Below are positions 6,682 through 12,780 of a stretch of 12,780 bases of DNA, one piece after another. A model generated the notes under the pieces. That model was not told the origin of the DNA, ran no database searches, and saw only the letters and a program-made list of their open reading frames with translations. A program made the position numbers and the translations under genes. Source of the DNA: an uncultured Clostridium sp. (lineage in GTDB: Bacteria > Bacillota > Clostridia > TANB77 > CAG-508); contig CAMMLF010000042.1 in the NCBI GenBank assembly GCA_946497585.1, positions 1 to 12,780 of the forward strand. The letters are read 5' to 3'. The first letter of the stretch is position 1, and each line of letters starts with the position of its first letter.

Positions 6682-7839
6682 TTACCAAGCTTTATTGTAA
6701 AGCATTATAAAGTCTTCTTTTGTTACATCTCTTGGATTGCCTGGTTTACATGGGTCAACCATTGCTTTGTCTGCAAGCATTTCGAAATCTTCTTTCTTGG
6801 CACCTACATCTTTTACTGTTTGAGTAATTCCCACATCATTTGATAAGTTTCTAATGCATTCACAGAATGTTTTTATAACTTCTTCTTTTGTAAATTCTGT
6901 TGCATCTATATGCATAGCTTCTGTTAATATTTTTCTAAATTCTTCATAGCTTACTTCACCATTGAATTCCATAACTGTTGGAAGTAATATAGCATTTGCT
7001 AATCCGTGTGGTGTATCATAAACAGCTCCTAATTGGTGAGCCATTGAGTGAACTATTCCTAGTCCAACGTTTGAGAATGCCATACCTGCTATATATTGTC
7101 CTAATCCAACTTTGTTTATTGCATCTTGGTCTTTTTCATTTACTGCTTTTGCTAAGTTATCATATATTAATTGTATAGCTTTCATTGAAAACATTTGAGA
7201 CATTATATTTCTTGATTTTGTTATATATCCTTCAATTGCATGTGTTAATGCATCCATTCCTGTTGATGAAGCAACTGATTTTGGCATTGATGCCATAAGC
7301 TCTGTATCAACTATTGCTATAATTGGAATATCATGCTCATCTACACAAACCATTTTTATTTCTTTTTCAGGGTCTGTTATAACATAATTTATTGTAACTT
7401 CTGCTGCTGTTCCAGCTGTTGTTGGAAGTGCTATAATTGGTAATCCTTTATTTTTTGTATTTGAAGCACCATTTAATGATACAACATCACTTCTATCTGG
7501 GTTAGCTATTATTATGCTTATTCCCTTTGCTGTATCTATACTTGAGCCTCCACCTACTGCAACTATTAAATCACATTTTTCACTTTTGCACATTTCTACA
7601 CCGTCTAATACATTTTTAATTGGTGGATTTGGTTTTACATCGTGAAATAATACATAATTTATTTTATTTGCTTCTAATAAATCTGTTATTTTTGTGCTAA
7701 CACCTGCTTTATATAAAGATTCATCAGTTACTACTAATACTTTTTTAAATCCTCTCTTTTTAATTTCTTCTGGAAGGACTTTTCTAGCTCCTTCTCCAAA
7801 ATATGAAGTTTCATTTAATACAAACTTTTCAATTTCCAT
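6682..7839 (-). CDS. fucO: Iron-containing alcohol dehydrogenase, FucO (lactaldehyde reductase) type
   Basis: This is a group III metal-dependent alcohol dehydrogenase of 385 residues, like the 383-residue E. coli FucO, which reduces L-lactaldehyde to 1,2-propanediol with NADH. Visible motifs are GGGSSIDTAKG (96-106) for NAD binding, ALPTTAGTAAEVTINYVITD (137-156, closely matching FucO) and MDALTHAIEGYIT (195-207). VHSMAHQLGAVYDTPHG (263-279) follows. The expected iron ligands are Asp196, His200, His264 and His278, all present. AAGGAG (complement of 7847-7852) sits 7 bases before the start. It lies 95 bases downstream of the FIST gene in the same direction and may be co-transcribed or driven from the gap, which contains an inverted repeat. 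No fucose or rhamnose genes are nearby, so the substrate could be another short aldehyde; 1,2-propanediol formation or alcohol fermentation are inferences. The family is certain, the substrate is not. Confidence 0.92.
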   Translation of the reverse strand: MEIEKFVLNETSYFGEGARKVLPEEIKKRGFKKVLVVTDESLYKAGVSTKITDLLEANKINYVLFHDVKPNPPIKNVLDGVEMCKSEKCDLIVAVGGGSSIDTAKGISIIIANPDRSDVVSLNGASNTKNKGLPIIALPTTAGTAAEVTINYVITDPEKEIKMVCVDEHDIPIIAIVDTELMASMPKSVASSTGMDALTHAIEGYITKSRNIMSQMFSMKAIQLIYDNLAKAVNEKDQDAINKVGLGQYIAGMAFSNVGLGIVHSMAHQLGAVYDTPHGLANAILLPTVMEFNGEVSYEEFRKILTEAMHIDATEFTKEEVIKTFCECIRNLSNDVGITQTVKDVGAKKEDFEMLADKAMVDPCKPGNPRDVTKEDFIMLYNKAW

Positions 7840-7873
7840 ACTCTTTCTCCTTTTTTAATTTATTTATTAAAAA

Positions 7874-7903
7874 CTAATATATGTGCGGAAGAATATATAT
7901 TAG
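7874..7903. promoter_or_regulatory. Inverted repeat upstream of the alcohol dehydrogenase
   Basis: Perfect 9-base arms CTAATATAT (7874-7882) and ATATATTAG (7895-7903) flank the 12-base spacer GTGCGGAAGAAT. With flanking AAA/GTTT the symmetry extends weakly further. It sits in the 95-base gap between the FIST and dehydrogenase genes, 35 bases before the start codon. It could be an operator or an RNA hairpin in the leader. It does not match a Rex-type TTGTGA-N8-TCACAA site. Confidence 0.5.
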
Positions 7904-7934
7904 GTTTTATATAGCAATTAATAAACTGTAACAT

Positions 7935-9098
7935 TTATTTACAAAAAGCTGTTTCAGAAAGCATTAATCCGCCCATATTATTTGCTTCATGCTCTGCTCT
8001 ACCGTATTCGCCAAAAGTAAATGGCATAATAAATGGTACGTCTCCAGCTTCTTCTTTTACAAGTTTTGCGACCTCATCTATTCTATCACCTATAGCTATT
8101 TTTCTGCCTCCACAGTGAACTAATAAATAACCTGCTGGTTCTGCTGGCAACTTTTGTTTTAGACTTCTTAATACTAACCTTGGTGCATTTACAAGTTCAT
8201 CCAAACTAGCTTGCATTTGTATTACAGCAGTATTGACAGCTAAGTCATTTCCAACATTTATGCTGTAATCACTATTTCCTGCCATTGGATGTCTAATTAA
8301 AGTTACATTTCCAGTAGGAGTTTTAACTCCTAGTGGCTTCAATATTGAAGCTGTAAGAATTTTATCACCCATTAAATTTCTGGTTTTAAAGCCTGTCCAT
8401 TCAGCATATTGCTTCATAGCTGGTATATTATTTATTTCTTTTAAAGTTCTTTTTCCTTCTATTTCTGTGATTATTCCTGAATTAACTGTTTCATGGTATT
8501 TTCCAGTATATTCATTTACTAATTTCTTATTTGTATAGAAAAATGCTACTGCTACACCTTCTGAAAATACTTTGTCTCCGGTAAAGATTCTCCATTTACC
8601 AGATAAGTCATCATCTGCACAGCTTCCGCCAAACATTGGCACATCACCAATTACATCTTGGATTCCTTTTGCATATTCTTCTTCTTCTCCTGGATTTGCA
8701 ATCATAAAGAAATAAGCTGGTGAAAATGTTGTTCCTACATTGTTCATAGCTTCAATTGCTACTTGTCTACCAGTTTCTCTTGCTGTTAACATTTTAGGTG
8801 AACCTGCAACGCCAACTGCTGTATCTGGATCCCCTATTGCCATAATTCCTACGAAACCATTTTCAGATGTAATATATCCATCTGGGACTAAAACTCCTCC
8901 ATTTGATGTACAGCCAATTATAGGTGCTGTACCTAATTCTTCCTTAGCACCTTCTATTAGTTTGTGTGCATCATATTTTACTGAACTAAATATAAAAGCG
9001 ACTTTTGTTTGAATTAAATCAAGTACTGCCTTTTTTGCACTATTTTTTCCAGCCAAAAAGGCATTTTCATCAGTACTCCATGCTACATTTGCTTTCAT
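7935..9098 (-). CDS. FIST-domain (FIST_N plus FIST_C) protein
   Basis: This is a stand-alone FIST protein of 387 residues. FIST domains are predicted intracellular ligand-sensing modules, proposed to bind small molecules such as amino acids, and are often fused to signalling domains; none is fused here. FIST_N covers roughly residues 30-225, with PIIGCTSNGGVLVPDG (59-74), FFMIANPGEEEEY (130-142) and PMFGGSCADDDLSGKW (154-169). FIST_C covers roughly 226-385, with LLVHCGGRKIAIG (325-337) and FTFGEYGRAEH (360-370). ANNMGGLMLSETAF follows near the C-terminus. It has no signal peptide or membrane segment, so it is cytoplasmic. GGAGG (within complement 9105-9112) sits 8 bases ahead of the start. 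The alcohol dehydrogenase follows 95 bases downstream in the same direction. A regulatory or scaffold link to that enzyme is inference. Confidence 0.88.
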   Translation of the reverse strand: MKANVAWSTDENAFLAGKNSAKKAVLDLIQTKVAFIFSSVKYDAHKLIEGAKEELGTAPIIGCTSNGGVLVPDGYITSENGFVGIMAIGDPDTAVGVAGSPKMLTARETGRQVAIEAMNNVGTTFSPAYFFMIANPGEEEEYAKGIQDVIGDVPMFGGSCADDDLSGKWRIFTGDKVFSEGVAVAFFYTNKKLVNEYTGKYHETVNSGIITEIEGKRTLKEINNIPAMKQYAEWTGFKTRNLMGDKILTASILKPLGVKTPTGNVTLIRHPMAGNSDYSINVGNDLAVNTAVIQMQASLDELVNAPRLVLRSLKQKLPAEPAGYLLVHCGGRKIAIGDRIDEVAKLVKEEAGDVPFIMPFTFGEYGRAEHEANNMGGLMLSETAFCK

Positions 9099-9185
9099 TT
9101 GTTTACCTCCTCATATAATATGCTTATATTTTTTCTTAAGCTATTTTTTTATATATTCAAAAGTTTTTACTTTTTGCTATATTTA

Positions 9186-9401
9186 CTAATCTAAAAGATT
9201 TTCCCAACCATTAGTCATTTCATTTATTCTATTTTGTGTATATTCTTTTTGATCATAATAAGAATCTTCTGCATCTCGCACAACATTTACTGCACTATTA
9301 TTTGTAAGTGACAAATTAATTAATATAGTAGCCAAAAAAGCTAATACAACTACAGTAATTACTAAAGATAATAAAGTTATACCATTTTCATTAGTTTTCA
9401 T
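9186..9401 (-). CDS. Short prepilin-like (class III signal) membrane protein
   Basis: This 71-residue protein has a type IV prepilin-style leader: a short charged start MKTNENG, then ITLLSLVITVVVLAFLATIL, which forms one hydrophobic helix (about residues 8-30). Cleavage by a prepilin peptidase after Gly7 would leave Ile1 and Ser at mature position 5, where classical pilins have Glu; clostridial GITLIALVITII-type leaders share this lack. The remaining ~40 residues are polar and acidic (RDAEDSYYDQKEYTQNRINEM), far too short for a normal pilin head. GAGAGG (complement 9410-9415) lies 8 bases before the ATG. It is 84 bases downstream of the YlbF-family gene and 87 bases upstream of FIST. It may be a minor pseudopilin or a small membrane anchor. 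No pilus assembly genes are in the window. Confidence 0.75.
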   Translation of the reverse strand: MKTNENGITLLSLVITVVVLAFLATILINLSLTNNSAVNVVRDAEDSYYDQKEYTQNRINEMTNGWENLLD

Positions 9402-9485
9402 TTTATCAACCTCTCAATCTATAAGTTTTTATATTTATCCTTTGTAACATTTAGAATTTGCGCTATTTAACTTTAATTTAAGGTT

Positions 9486-9830
9486 TTATAATACGTCTTT
9501 TATACTGTTACCTATAATTTTATTCACATCAACCATTAATTGATTAAAAGCAATTTCATAATCAAAATAATCTTTAATATCTTTATTTTCTATAAGTACA
9601 TTGTACATTTTCGCAAGTTTTTCTTTTTTAGCCTCTTCGTCTACCGGCTTATCTTGCATTTTTTGTACTTCCATAAGTTGTACCTCTTTTTTCAAATCTT
9701 CAAAATCAATAATTAATTGTCTTTTATTGCTATCCGCAAAAAGTCTATCTTTTGCTTCTTTTAAATCTTTGTATTGTTTTGAATTTTTTATTTCTTCTGC
9801 TAGTCTATTTGCTGTATCATAAACTTCCAT
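9486..9830 (-). CDS. YlbF/YheA-family small helical protein
   Basis: The 114-residue all-helical, charged product fits the YlbF/YmcA/YheA family (Com_YlbF, DUF964) and is nearest in length to B. subtilis YheA (about 117 residues). It opens with MEVYDTANRLAEEIKNSKQY and ends with FDYEIAFNQLMVDVNKIIGN, the region where family members show E..fn.l...in.ii. In B. subtilis, YlbF with YmcA and YaaT forms a complex that affects RNA processing, competence and sporulation; YheA-type members are less well defined. AAAGG (complement near 9841-9845) lies about 10 bases ahead of the start. It is 127 bases downstream of the glycosyltransferase gene. It carries no Cys, so it lacks the cysteines used for iron-sulfur binding in the Y complex, which supports YheA rather than YlbF/YmcA. 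Confidence 0.82.
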   Translation of the reverse strand: MEVYDTANRLAEEIKNSKQYKDLKEAKDRLFADSNKRQLIIDFEDLKKEVQLMEVQKMQDKPVDEEAKKEKLAKMYNVLIENKDIKDYFDYEIAFNQLMVDVNKIIGNSIKDVL

Positions 9831-9957
9831 ATTTATTTTGCCTTTCTTTTTTGTAAAATATTCATATTTTTACTATTAATACTTTTCAAGATTTGTTAAT
9901 ATTTTTGATTTTTTACTTTATTTGAATATTAATATTCTACAACTTATTAAACTAAAA

Positions 9958-11250
9958 CTATGCGTACGCATTTCTTTTTCTGAAAGTTAATAGGTTTGAT
10001 AATTCCTTTGCCGGATTTTGAGATTTTTTTGTTTTCTCTGCTTTTTCTTGAGCAATTTTTTCTGCTTGTTTTTGTGCTTCTGTTTGGCAAATTGCTTGTT
10101 CATAAACATAATGTGTATCTTGTGCTATTTTGTTCCAACTATACATTTCTTTAACTTTCTTAACAGCATTTTTTGATACAGCACTGCATAATTTTGCATC
10201 AAACAATAATGTTAAAACTGAATCTGCAATTGAATTTGAGTTACCTGCATAGCTCTTCATTCCATCAACACCATGCTCAACTATTTCATTTAAACCACCT
10301 ACATCTGATACAACTGTTGGAACTCCTGCAAGCATTGCCTCTAGAGCAACTATTCCAAATGGTTCATATGTACTTGGGAATACTGCTATATCTGCACATT
10401 TGTACATTTTTTGAACTTTTTTAGAATCACAATAACCTGCAAAATATACTTTATTTTCAATTCCTAGATTTCTTGTTTCTTGTTTAAGTTCATCCATCAT
10501 TCCACCTTTTCCACAAATAACCAACTTTGCATCATGGTAATTGCTAAGAATTTTTGGCATTGCTCCAATTAGGTTTTGGATTCCCTTTTCGTAAACTAAT
10601 CTTCCAACATACAATATAATTTTTTCATTGTCCATTGCAAATTGTCTTCTAAAATCATAATCTCTTTCAACACCTGAAAAATTAGTTAAATTAATTCCAT
10701 TTGGTATTACATTTATCTTTTCAAATGGTAAACCAAATATTCTTTGTAATTCATTTTTCATATAGTTACTATTAACTATAACTTCTGTTGCTTCATATGT
10801 AAGCATCCACTCTGTGTCATTTATATATCTTTGAGTTTCATCATGTATACCACTATTTCTTCCATTTTCTGTTGCGTGAATGGTTGCAACTATTGGTATG
10901 TTGTGCGATTCTTTTAAAGCTTTTGCTGCATATGTTACAAGCCAATCATGTGCATGTATTACATCAAATTTTCCTTCTTTTGCAATAATTTCATTTGCTT
11001 TTGATAGCATATTAAAGTTAAGTTGCATAATCCAATCTATGAAATTATTTGGATTAATCATATAGTTGTCAACTCTGTAAACTTTAACACCTTTGTCATC
11101 TTCAACATATGGGGCATTTCCGTCCTTATATGTTACTACTGTAACTTCGTGACCGTCCTTTATCATTCTATGTGACAAATCATGTACAACCCTTGATATT
11201 CCTCCTACTATTCTTGGTGGATATTCCCATGTTAGCATTAAAATTTTCAT
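9958..11250 (-). CDS. GT4 glycosyltransferase, glycogen synthase-like
   Basis: This is a GT-B fold, retaining glycosyltransferase of family GT4 (430 residues). The N-terminus KILMLTWEYPPRIVGGISRV has the nucleotide-sugar-enzyme glycine turn (WEYPP..GG). HAHDW (99-103), VGRLVYEKG (215-223, with donor-phosphate Arg217 and Lys222) and the EX7E motif EPFGIVALE (296-304, Glu296 and Glu304) followed by VVSDVGGLNEIV are intact. WEYPP plus HDW is typical of GT4 enzymes annotated as glycogen/starch synthases in clostridia and archaea, distinct from bacterial GT5 GlgA. The divergent DUF4912 gene and the GH57 gene beyond it support an alpha-glucan role. Residues 385-412 form an Ala/Lys/Glu/Gln-rich helical extension beyond the usual fold. 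GAAAGGGG (complement 11260-11267) precedes the start. Donor and product are inferred, not shown. Confidence 0.88.
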   Translation of the reverse strand: MKILMLTWEYPPRIVGGISRVVHDLSHRMIKDGHEVTVVTYKDGNAPYVEDDKGVKVYRVDNYMINPNNFIDWIMQLNFNMLSKANEIIAKEGKFDVIHAHDWLVTYAAKALKESHNIPIVATIHATENGRNSGIHDETQRYINDTEWMLTYEATEVIVNSNYMKNELQRIFGLPFEKINVIPNGINLTNFSGVERDYDFRRQFAMDNEKIILYVGRLVYEKGIQNLIGAMPKILSNYHDAKLVICGKGGMMDELKQETRNLGIENKVYFAGYCDSKKVQKMYKCADIAVFPSTYEPFGIVALEAMLAGVPTVVSDVGGLNEIVEHGVDGMKSYAGNSNSIADSVLTLLFDAKLCSAVSKNAVKKVKEMYSWNKIAQDTHYVYEQAICQTEAQKQAEKIAQEKAEKTKKSQNPAKELSNLLTFRKRNAYA

Positions 11251-11397
11251 ACTTTTATGCCCCTTTCATAATTTTCTTTAGTTTTTATAGTGTATTTAAA
11301 ACTCTAGCCTATTTTTTCTACATCATATTGTATACAACTTTTCTACAAAAGTAAATAAAAAAAGACAAATTTTTTTAATATTTTTTTCATTTTTGTA

Positions 11398-11426
11398 TTG
11401 ATAAAAATTTTGCTTTGTTATATTAT
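11398..11426 (+). promoter_or_regulatory. Sigma-A promoter of the DUF4912 gene
   Basis: TTGATA (11398-11403), a 17-base spacer and TATTAT (11421-11426) each match the consensus hexamers at five of six positions. Transcription would start near 11433, giving a ~30-base leader with AAGGAGGAG at 11452-11460, 4 bases from the ATG. The 214-base divergent gap must also contain the glycosyltransferase promoter; I could not identify a convincing one. A TTGTATACAA palindrome lies at 11329-11338. Confidence 0.75.
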
Positions 11427-11464
11427 ATTATGAGTATATTATACTTTAACTAAGGAGGAGAACA

Positions 11465-12535
11465 ATGCCAAGAAAATCAAAAGAAGAATTAGTAGAAAAA
11501 GATATAATAGATAGCAAAAAAACAAGTAATGCCAAGCCTTCCACGGTTAAAGCAAAGTCTTCAAAAACTTCTAGTTCTGGCAAAAAAGCTACTTCTGCAA
11601 AGGCAACCGCTAGTAGCAAAACTGCAACCGCAAAAAAGGTCGCAACTACTAAGAAAACAACCGCTAGTAGCAAAGCTACAACTGCTAAAAAGCCCGCAAC
11701 TGCTAAGAAAACGACTACTAGTAAAAAGGTCGCAACTTCTAAGAAAGTAACATCTACATCCAAACCTAAAACTACAAAAAAAGCATCAACAGCTAGTAAA
11801 GTAAAAGTTTCTAGTAAGACTTCTGCTGGTTCAACTTCTAATAAAGCTTCAAAATCAAAATCAGCAAAATCTTCTAAAGTAGCAAAACGTAAAATAAGTA
11901 GCAAAATTTTAAAGCTTTCTTCAAAAACTTTTACAAAATCTGTAGATAAATCTGAGTTACCATTTGTTTTAGAATATTATGATTTACCATACAAATATAA
12001 CAAAACTGTTATTAAAGCTTTAGCACAAAATCCAAATACTTTATTTGTTTACTGGGAAATCTCTGATGAAGATGTTCAAAACTTTAAAGAAAAATATGGA
12101 GAAAACTTTTTCTACACAACAAGACCTGTTTTAATAGTTCATAATTTAACAGATAAATATTCTTTTGAAATAGATATAAATGATTTTGCGAATAATTGGT
12201 ATATACACGTAAATGATACTAAATGCCAATATGTAATTGAGCTTGGTAGAAGACCAAAAGAAGGCGAAGTAAATAATTTACCAGATAATTATTTATATGT
12301 AACATCATCAAATATGATAGAATCGCCAAATGACCATGTATTGTTTTACGATTCAGAACAATATAGAGAGATTCGTTTTAAAAACATACATACTAATAAA
12401 TATACTACAAAGGTTATAAAGCCATTCCTAAAAAATGTGTATGAATTATACAAGTCATTACATCTTGATAAAGAAAATGTAAGTTTCGACTTCAAAAATC
12501 CATCATCACAAAATCCAACATCAAATGTTTATTAG
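11465..12535 (+). CDS. DUF4912 protein with histone H1-like basic N-terminal tail
   Basis: The 356-residue protein has two halves. Residues 1-160 are Lys/Ala/Ser/Thr-rich, with many KKxAT, KKTT and SSK motifs, no aromatic residue before Phe156 and few acidic residues. The composition resembles histone H1 C-terminal tails. Residues 165-340 match DUF4912 by its opening features: LPFVLEYYDLPYKYNKT, then ALAQNPNTLFVYWEISDEDV (185-204), a hallmark 'YWEI' strand, and CQYVIELGRRPKEG (254-267). DUF4912 has no established function, but it commonly neighbours GH57/DUF1957 alpha-glucan enzymes, as here. The gene is divergent from the GT4 glycosyltransferase and 190 bases ahead of the GH57 gene. The basic tail could bind nucleic acid or an anionic polymer (inference). 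AAGGAGGAG fixes the start. The repetitive first third yields long spurious open frames in other frames. Confidence 0.88.
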   Translation: MPRKSKEELVEKDIIDSKKTSNAKPSTVKAKSSKTSSSGKKATSAKATASSKTATAKKVATTKKTTASSKATTAKKPATAKKTTTSKKVATSKKVTSTSKPKTTKKASTASKVKVSSKTSAGSTSNKASKSKSAKSSKVAKRKISSKILKLSSKTFTKSVDKSELPFVLEYYDLPYKYNKTVIKALAQNPNTLFVYWEISDEDVQNFKEKYGENFFYTTRPVLIVHNLTDKYSFEIDINDFANNWYIHVNDTKCQYVIELGRRPKEGEVNNLPDNYLYVTSSNMIESPNDHVLFYDSEQYREIRFKNIHTNKYTTKVIKPFLKNVYELYKSLHLDKENVSFDFKNPSSQNPTSNVY

Positions 12536-12567
12536 GTTTTCTTGTATTAGAAAACCTAAGTTTTAAA
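12533..12567 (+). terminator. Terminator hairpin overlapping the DUF4912 stop codon
   Basis: TAGGTTTTCT (12533-12542) pairs perfectly with AGAAAACCTA (12549-12558) around the loop TGTATT. AGTTTTAAATTTT follows. The TAG stop codon is the first three bases of the stem, so a terminating ribosome would cover the hairpin. The T-run is interrupted, so termination is probably partial and read-through to the GH57 gene is possible. Confidence 0.7.
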
Positions 12568-12570
12568 TTT

Positions 12571-12688
12571 TGTGTCAATGTGTCAATGGGGACGCTGTCA
12601 ATGGGGACGCCCCTTTTTGACACTATCGTGTCAATGAAGGGACGTCCCCATTGACAGCGTCCTCATTGACAGCGTCCCCATTGACACA
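12571..12688. repeat. 118-bp REP-like compound palindrome
   Basis: The left arm (12571-12623) and right arm (12628-12688) are inverted copies around the 4-base centre TATC. Each arm is built from the 15-base unit TGTCAATGGGGACGC: two full and one truncated unit on the left; on the right (complement) one intact unit, one with a single change (GAGGACGC) and a third running into GGGACGTCCCTT. The left arm lacks GGGACGC in its outer unit. The inner part, GGGGACG...CCCTTTTTGACAC, matches the units at 6552-6595. It would fold into a very long hairpin in RNA or extrude as a cruciform. It lies between the DUF4912 terminator and the GH57 start. Confidence 0.93.
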
Positions 12689-12725
12689 CGCCACCTAAGG
12701 CTAAAATAAATGAAAGGTACTAAAT

Positions 12726-12780
12726 ATGAAAAATATAAAAGGTTACGTAAGTTTCGTTCTTCATGCACATTTACCTTTTG
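12726..12780 (+). CDS. GH57/DUF1957 alpha-glucan branching-type enzyme, 5' end only
   Basis: Only the first 18 codons lie in the window, MKNIKGYVSFVLHAHLPF, and the frame is open at the right edge. The G-Y-x-S-x-V-L-H-A-H-L-P-F start is characteristic of family GH57 enzymes of the DUF1957 group, several of which are 1,4-alpha-glucan branching enzymes that form alpha-1,6 branches in glycogen-like polymers. The HAHLP element is conserved region I of GH57. GAAAGG (12712-12717) lies 8 bases ahead of the ATG. It follows the DUF4912 gene in the same direction, with a terminator and a REP-like palindrome between them. Full length, catalytic Glu/Asp residues and specificity cannot be seen. Confidence 0.8.
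   Translation, partial: MKNIKGYVSFVLHAHLPF

Noticed and set aside
831..9401. Transfer RNA or ribosomal RNA genes
   Set aside because: No cloverleaf-like GTTCGA/CCA patterns or rRNA-like G+C-rich blocks were seen in any intergenic gap; the gaps are short and AT-rich.
3636..9863. TTGTAAAATATT shared by intergenic sites near 3636, 5251 and 9852 as a repeat family
   Set aside because: The match is short and purely AT-rich, and in the first case part of a terminator stem; chance is sufficient.
9923..9936. GAATATTAATATTC palindrome after the glycosyltransferase as a terminator
   Set aside because: The stem is all A-T apart from one pair and no T-run follows on the minus strand, so it is too weak to call.
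11446..11904. Minus-strand open frame rich in Leu/Ala/Val/Phe opposite the basic tail
   Set aside because: Antisense shadow of the Lys/Thr/Ala repeats (AAG/ACT read backwards gives Leu/Val/Phe). No ribosome binding site, and the hydrophobic look is a codon artefact.
12681..12707. TTGACA...TAAAAT promoter for the GH57 gene
   Set aside because: The spacer is 15 bases and the predicted start would fall in the ribosome binding site, leaving almost no leader; TTGACA here is simply the repeat end.

Overview
The window looks like chromosomal DNA of a low-GC Gram-positive bacterium, most likely a clostridial Firmicute. Sampled coding segments are about 27-28% G+C. Genes start behind strong GGAGG-type ribosome binding sites, promoters are of the sigma-A TTGACA/TATAAT kind, and the products (gapped-family asparaginyl-tRNA synthetase, YheA-like YlbF protein, FIST sensor protein, clostridial-type prepilin leader, DUF4912 plus GH57) fit that group. 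Species cannot be told from the sequence alone.

Layout. Positions 1-372 hold no supported gene. Three plus-strand genes follow, each with its own terminator or promoter: asd (aspartate-semialdehyde dehydrogenase, 373-1407), a 680-residue asparagine/glutamine-rich membrane protein with a 36-bp minisatellite (1570-3612), and asnS (3837-5225). Six minus-strand genes then run from right to left: a GT4 glycosyltransferase (11250-9958), a YlbF/YheA-family protein (9830-9486), a very short prepilin-like protein (9401-9186), a FIST-domain protein (9098-7935), a FucO-type iron alcohol dehydrogenase (7839-6682) and an unrecognised coiled-coil protein (6449-5367). Divergent from the glycosyltransferase, on the plus strand, is a DUF4912 protein with a histone-H1-like basic tail (11465-12535), followed by the start of a GH57 branching-enzyme-like gene (12726 to the window edge).

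Functional themes. The right end looks like an alpha-glucan (glycogen-like polymer) locus: a GT4 synthase-like enzyme, DUF4912 and a GH57/DUF1957 enzyme clustered around a shared divergent promoter region. The FIST protein and the alcohol dehydrogenase are adjacent and co-oriented, which suggests a sensed small molecule and a reductase, but this is inference.

The most unusual part is the 5.2-6.6 kb stretch. A roughly 1.1-kb gene of clearly higher G+C (33-47% in sampled 60-base segments) with no recognised family carries its own textbook promoter and terminator hairpin. It is flanked on both sides by short repeats sharing a CGTCCCC/GGGGACG core. The same repeat family returns as a 118-bp imperfect palindrome at 12571-12688, between the DUF4912 and GH57 genes. 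No transposase is present in the window, so these look like non-autonomous REP-like elements mobilised or maintained in trans. One repeat supplies the exact TTGACA -35 box of the promoter that drives the unknown gene.
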